Part shown: positions 61,022 through 64,000 of the stretch, one piece after another
Numbering within the stretch: the first letter of the stretch is position 1
Layout of the letters: each line of letters starts with the position of its first letter
DNA from: Bauldia sp965232525
GTDB lineage: Bacteria; Pseudomonadota; Alphaproteobacteria; Rhizobiales; Kaistiaceae
Assembly: GCF_965232525.1 (NCBI RefSeq)
Contig: NZ_OZ246980.1
Coordinates: 806,001-870,000, forward strand
Direction of reading: 5' to 3'
Length of the DNA stretch: 64,000 nt
Position numbers and translations under genes: made by a program
Notes under the pieces: generated by a model
What the model was told of the DNA's origin: nothing
The model's database searches: none
What the model saw: only the letters and a program-made list of their open reading frames with translations

Positions 61022-62074
61022 TTAGCCGGCCGCGATCGAGCGGTGAATGAAGCCCACGATGTCCTTGACGCCATCCATGGTCGCCGCGGCCAGCCCTCGG
61101 GCACGGTCAGCGCCGTCGGTGAGGACGCCGTCGATATGGCCCGGGTCTTCCAGCAATCGCCGCATCTCGGCGGCGATCGGCGCCATCGTCGTCACCGCCA
61201 GGTCGGCCAGTGCCGGCTTGAACGCGGAAAACTGCGAACCGCCGTGATCGCGAAGCACCTCCTCTCTGGTGACGCCGGCAAGCGCGGCGTAGATGCCGAC
61301 CAGGTTCTCCGCTTCCGGCCGCTCCTTGAGCCCGTCGAGTTCCGACGGCAACGGCTCCGGATCGGTCCGCGCCTTGCGGATTTTGAGCGCGATGGCGTCT
61401 GCGTCGTCAGTCAGTGTGATCCGTGAAAAGTCCGACGGATCGGACTTCGACATCTTCTTGGTCCCGTCCCGCAGCGACATGATCCGCGTCGCCGGTCCGG
61501 TGATCAGCGGCTCGGTGAGCGGGAAGAAGGCGTCACCGAAGCCATGCGCGGCGATCGACTCGGCGAAATCGTGATTGAACTTCGCGGCGATGTCGCGCGA
61601 CAACTCCAGATGCTGCTTCTGGTCTTCACCGACCGGCACGTGCGTGGCGCGGTAGACCAGGATGTCGGCGGCCATCAGCGTCGGATAGGCGAACAGGCCG
61701 ACCGAGGCATTCTCCCGGTGTTTACCCGCCTTCTCCTTGAACTGGGTCATCCGGTTGAGCCACCCCATGCGGGCGACGCAGTTGAACACCCAGGCGAGTT
61801 CGGCGTGAGCGGCGACCTGGCTCTGGTTGAAGACGATGTGGGCTGCCGGGTCGATGCCGGCGGCGAGGAAGGCGGCGGTCACCTCGCGGGTGTTCCGCGC
61901 CAGTTCCTTGGGGTCCTGCCATACGGTGATCGCGTGCATGTCGACCACGCAATAGATGCAGGCGTGGCTCTTCTGCATCTCGACGAAGCGCGTGATGGCG
62001 CCGAGATAGTTGCCGAGGTGGAGGTTACCGGTCGGCTGGACGCCGGAAAACACCAGCGGAGAAAAGTCGGTCAT
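61022..62074 (-). CDS. trpS: Tryptophanyl-tRNA synthetase
   Basis: A 350-aa class I synthetase. The HIGH-like sequence is TGNLHLGNYLGA and the KMSKS loop is KKMSKSDPSDFSRI. FSGVQPTGNLHLG and YPTLMAADILVYRATHVPVGEDQKQH are typical. It lies 62 bases downstream of murJ; murJ-trpS adjacency is common in this order. Confidence 0.98.
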   Translation of the reverse strand: MTDFSPLVFSGVQPTGNLHLGNYLGAITRFVEMQKSHACIYCVVDMHAITVWQDPKELARNTREVTAAFLAAGIDPAAHIVFNQSQVAAHAELAWVFNCVARMGWLNRMTQFKEKAGKHRENASVGLFAYPTLMAADILVYRATHVPVGEDQKQHLELSRDIAAKFNHDFAESIAAHGFGDAFFPLTEPLITGPATRIMSLRDGTKKMSKSDPSDFSRITLTDDADAIALKIRKARTDPEPLPSELDGLKERPEAENLVGIYAALAGVTREEVLRDHGGSQFSAFKPALADLAVTTMAPIAAEMRRLLEDPGHIDGVLTDGADRARGLAAATMDGVKDIVGFIHRSIAAG

Positions 62075-62136
62075 CGATGCAGGCTCGTTTCAAGGATGGC
62101 GGATCGCGGAGGCGCGAGATGGACGATGCGGCGGCG

Positions 62137-63696
62137 TCAGGACCGGTCCCGGAAGCGGGCAAGCACGTCACGGGCGTTCACCGCGCCGGTCCATTGACAG
62201 AAGAGAGCGAAAACGACAACCCCGAGCGCCACCAGAACCGCCACCGCACCGGCGCGCACGACGAAGGCCGGCGACCCGATATAGGGCGCCATGAACGCCT
62301 GCGCCGCCGCCAGGCACACCCCCATCAACAGCGCCGCGAGCGCGATCAGCGGCAGCCGCCGGAGCGCGCCAGCGTCGAGGATGAACTGGCCGCGCCGGTG
62401 CAGCGCGCCGGCAAGCAACACGGTGTTCACCCAGCTTGCGATCGCGGTCGCGAGCGCAATGCCGACGTGACGCAGGAACGGGAACAGCGCCAGCGACAGG
62501 GCGACGTTGACCACCAGCGCCACCGCCGCGAACCACATTGGCGTCTTGGTGTCCTCGCGGGCGAAGAAGCCCGGCGAGAACACCTTGATCAGCACGAAGG
62601 CGGGCAGCCCCACCGAAAACGCCGCCAGCGCCGCCGCCGTCTGCACTGTGGCGTTGGCGTCGAAGCTGCCGCGCTCGAACAAGACGTTGATGATCGGCTC
62701 GGCCATGACGAACAGCGCCACCGCTGAGGGCAGGGTCAGCGCCATCGCCAATTCGAGCGCGCGGTTCTGGGTGTGCATCGCCACGTCGTCATCGCCCGCG
62801 CGCAACTGTCGCGACAGGCGCGGCAGGAGCACGACGCCGATGGCGATGCCGACGATGCCGAGCGGTAGCTGATAGAGCCGGTCGGCGTAATAGAGGAAGG
62901 AAACATAGCCCTCCTCCAGCGATGCGATGATTGTCCCGACAACGATGTTGATCTGCACGATACCGGCGGCGATCACACCGGGAATCCCCAGCACTATCAG
63001 TCGCTTGACCCCCGGAGTCAGGCGCGGCCGCCTGAGCGGCAAAAGCGTCCCGATCCGGCCGGCGGCGACCATCACCAGCGCGAGCTGCGCCACCCCGCCG
63101 ATCAGCACCGCCACTGCCAGGGCGGTGCCGGCGACCGGCTGGTTGGCCCACCCCATCCACAGGACCAGGGCCAGTACCACGATGAACACCACGTTGAGCA
63201 GCGCCGGGGCGAAAGCGGCCGCCGCGAAGCGGCCGCGGGCGTTCAAGACGCCGCTGTAAAAGGCGAGCAGCGACACCAGCGTCAGATACGGAAACGCGAC
63301 CCGGGTCAGGAACACCGTCAGGTCGTATTTCTGCGGGTCGGAATAAAAGCCCGGCGCGAACACGAACATCAGGAGCGGCATCGCGATCTCGGCGATCGCG
63401 GTGACCACCAGCAGCGCGGTGATGAGCGCGCTCAACGATTCGGCCCCGAACCGCCGCGCCGACTCCTCGCCCTCGCCCTCAAGGCGACGAGCGAACAGCG
63501 GCACGAAAGCCGAGTTGAACGCGCCTTCGGCGAACAGCCGCCGGAACAGGTTGGGGATGCGGAAGGCGACGAAGAAGGCGTCGGAGATCCAGCCGGCTCC
63601 CAGCGTCGCGGCGATCAGGATGTCGCGCACAAAGCCGAGAACCCGGCTGACCGCCGTCGCCCCGCCGACCGTGGCGAAATTCCTGAGCAGCGACAT
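62137..63696 (-). CDS. murJ: Lipid II flippase MurJ
   Basis: A 519-aa MOP-family membrane protein with about 14 helices that flips lipid II for peptidoglycan synthesis. The N-terminus SLLRNFATVGGATAVSRVLG and FVRDILIAATLGAG, with the conserved FFVAFRIPNLFRRLFAEGAFN, is diagnostic. I start at the ATG at 63696 by family comparison; the ATG at 63720, eight codons earlier, has GGAG only one base away and is less likely but possible. Confidence 0.96.
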   Translation of the reverse strand: MSLLRNFATVGGATAVSRVLGFVRDILIAATLGAGWISDAFFVAFRIPNLFRRLFAEGAFNSAFVPLFARRLEGEGEESARRFGAESLSALITALLVVTAIAEIAMPLLMFVFAPGFYSDPQKYDLTVFLTRVAFPYLTLVSLLAFYSGVLNARGRFAAAAFAPALLNVVFIVVLALVLWMGWANQPVAGTALAVAVLIGGVAQLALVMVAAGRIGTLLPLRRPRLTPGVKRLIVLGIPGVIAAGIVQINIVVGTIIASLEEGYVSFLYYADRLYQLPLGIVGIAIGVVLLPRLSRQLRAGDDDVAMHTQNRALELAMALTLPSAVALFVMAEPIINVLFERGSFDANATVQTAAALAAFSVGLPAFVLIKVFSPGFFAREDTKTPMWFAAVALVVNVALSLALFPFLRHVGIALATAIASWVNTVLLAGALHRRGQFILDAGALRRLPLIALAALLMGVCLAAAQAFMAPYIGSPAFVVRAGAVAVLVALGVVVFALFCQWTGAVNARDVLARFRDRS

Positions 63697-63727
63697 CAGC
63701 CGGGCAACCTGCTGACGCATGCTCCAA

Positions 63728-63865
63728 GCCCCTCTCCACCCTTGCGAGGGAGACGGCGGAGCTTGGGTCGCGAAGCGGGCCTTAGCGGAGCCAGAGGGGG
63801 GTGAGCCGGCAACCTTAGCCCACGGCCAGACGCGCAGCGAGCCTTAGCGGAGCCAGAGAGGGGTG
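63728..63865 (+). repeat. CCCCTCT...AGAGGGG intergenic repeat, copy 2 plus duplicated tail
   Basis: 63728-63802 repeats the 76-bp sequence at 40858 with a few substitutions, and a partial copy of its right end (CTTAGCGGAGCCAGAG) recurs at 63843-63865. It sits just upstream of murJ. Beyond it, to base 64000, I see no supported gene; the last bases could hold the end of a minus-strand gene but no frame is convincing. Confidence 0.8.
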
Positions 63866-64000
63866 CGACGCGCCCCTCCCGCCACAACGGCAGAGAGAGC
63901 GCAGGTTGGCCGAGGGCGTCCATCGTCGCGCTCACCCGATCGCCAACGCGCTCACCGCGCCCGCACACTCATGCCGCCTCGGTTCGCCGGGCGCGCGCTT

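Noticed and set aside
63696..63968. 90-aa minus-strand frame at the window end
   Set aside because: It is built from the CCCCTCT repeat read through and overlaps the murJ start; no ribosome-binding site.

Overview
The window is about 64 kb of GC-rich chromosome from an alphaproteobacterium, most likely of the order Hyphomicrobiales (Rhizobiales). The evidence is gene order: xerD-accA divergent from aroK-aroB; bolA, dnaJ, cobS, cobT, rpmB; fdxA-carD-rpoH; pnp, rpsO, truB, rbfA, infB, ylxR, nusA, rimP; and tsaB, rimI, fur, plsC, miaB, phoH, ybeY, corC, lnt, XRE regulator, metK. No species can be named from the sequence alone.

Layout. 0-25 kb is mostly core: the 3' end of secA, a lipid kinase, a SLC13-type permease, an L,D-transpeptidase-like lipoprotein, accA, xerD, the aroK-aroB-CNNM transporter operon, a geranylgeranyl-reductase-like flavoprotein, bolA, a J-domain protein, the aerobic cobaltochelatase genes cobS-cobT, rpmB, a Suv3-like helicase with a long low-complexity tail, an S4 protein, fdxA, a CarD regulator with a large histone H1-like N-terminal extension, and rpoH. 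25-37.9 kb looks accessory: a small Cys-rich exported protein, a palindromic repeat element, an M48 peptidase and a nuclease-fold protein, tRNA-Arg(CCT), a run of small-molecule metabolism genes (SDR, D-2-hydroxyacid dehydrogenase, gluconokinase, BKACE enzyme, SnoaL-like protein, nucleoside hydrolase), a 57-codon gene with its own signals, a type I secretion ABC/HlyD pair, and a flavin-binding protein. 37.9-48.6 kb is the translation and RNA-decay superoperon on the minus strand, interrupted by two unfamiliar lower-GC genes between infB and rbfA. 48.7-63.7 kb is a second run of minus-strand housekeeping genes from murJ, trpS and nfuA down to metK and trmB.

The most unusual points are: (1) a roughly 170-bp two-hairpin palindromic element present twice in full (25817-25985 and 50781-50950) and once as a half copy (37380-37404), with stem pairing and facing bulges kept although the sequences differ; (2) a 57-aa gene at 33558-33731, too short for ordinary ORF calling, with an AGGAGG ribosome-binding site, a CRP-type TGTGA-N6-TCACA site, a 5' hairpin and its own UUCG-loop terminator, lying just beyond a type I secretion operon; (3) the H1-like CarD; (4) the two-gene insertion inside infB-rbfA. 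I saw no CRISPR array, prophage, intact transposase or rRNA. All positions and counts were worked out by hand.
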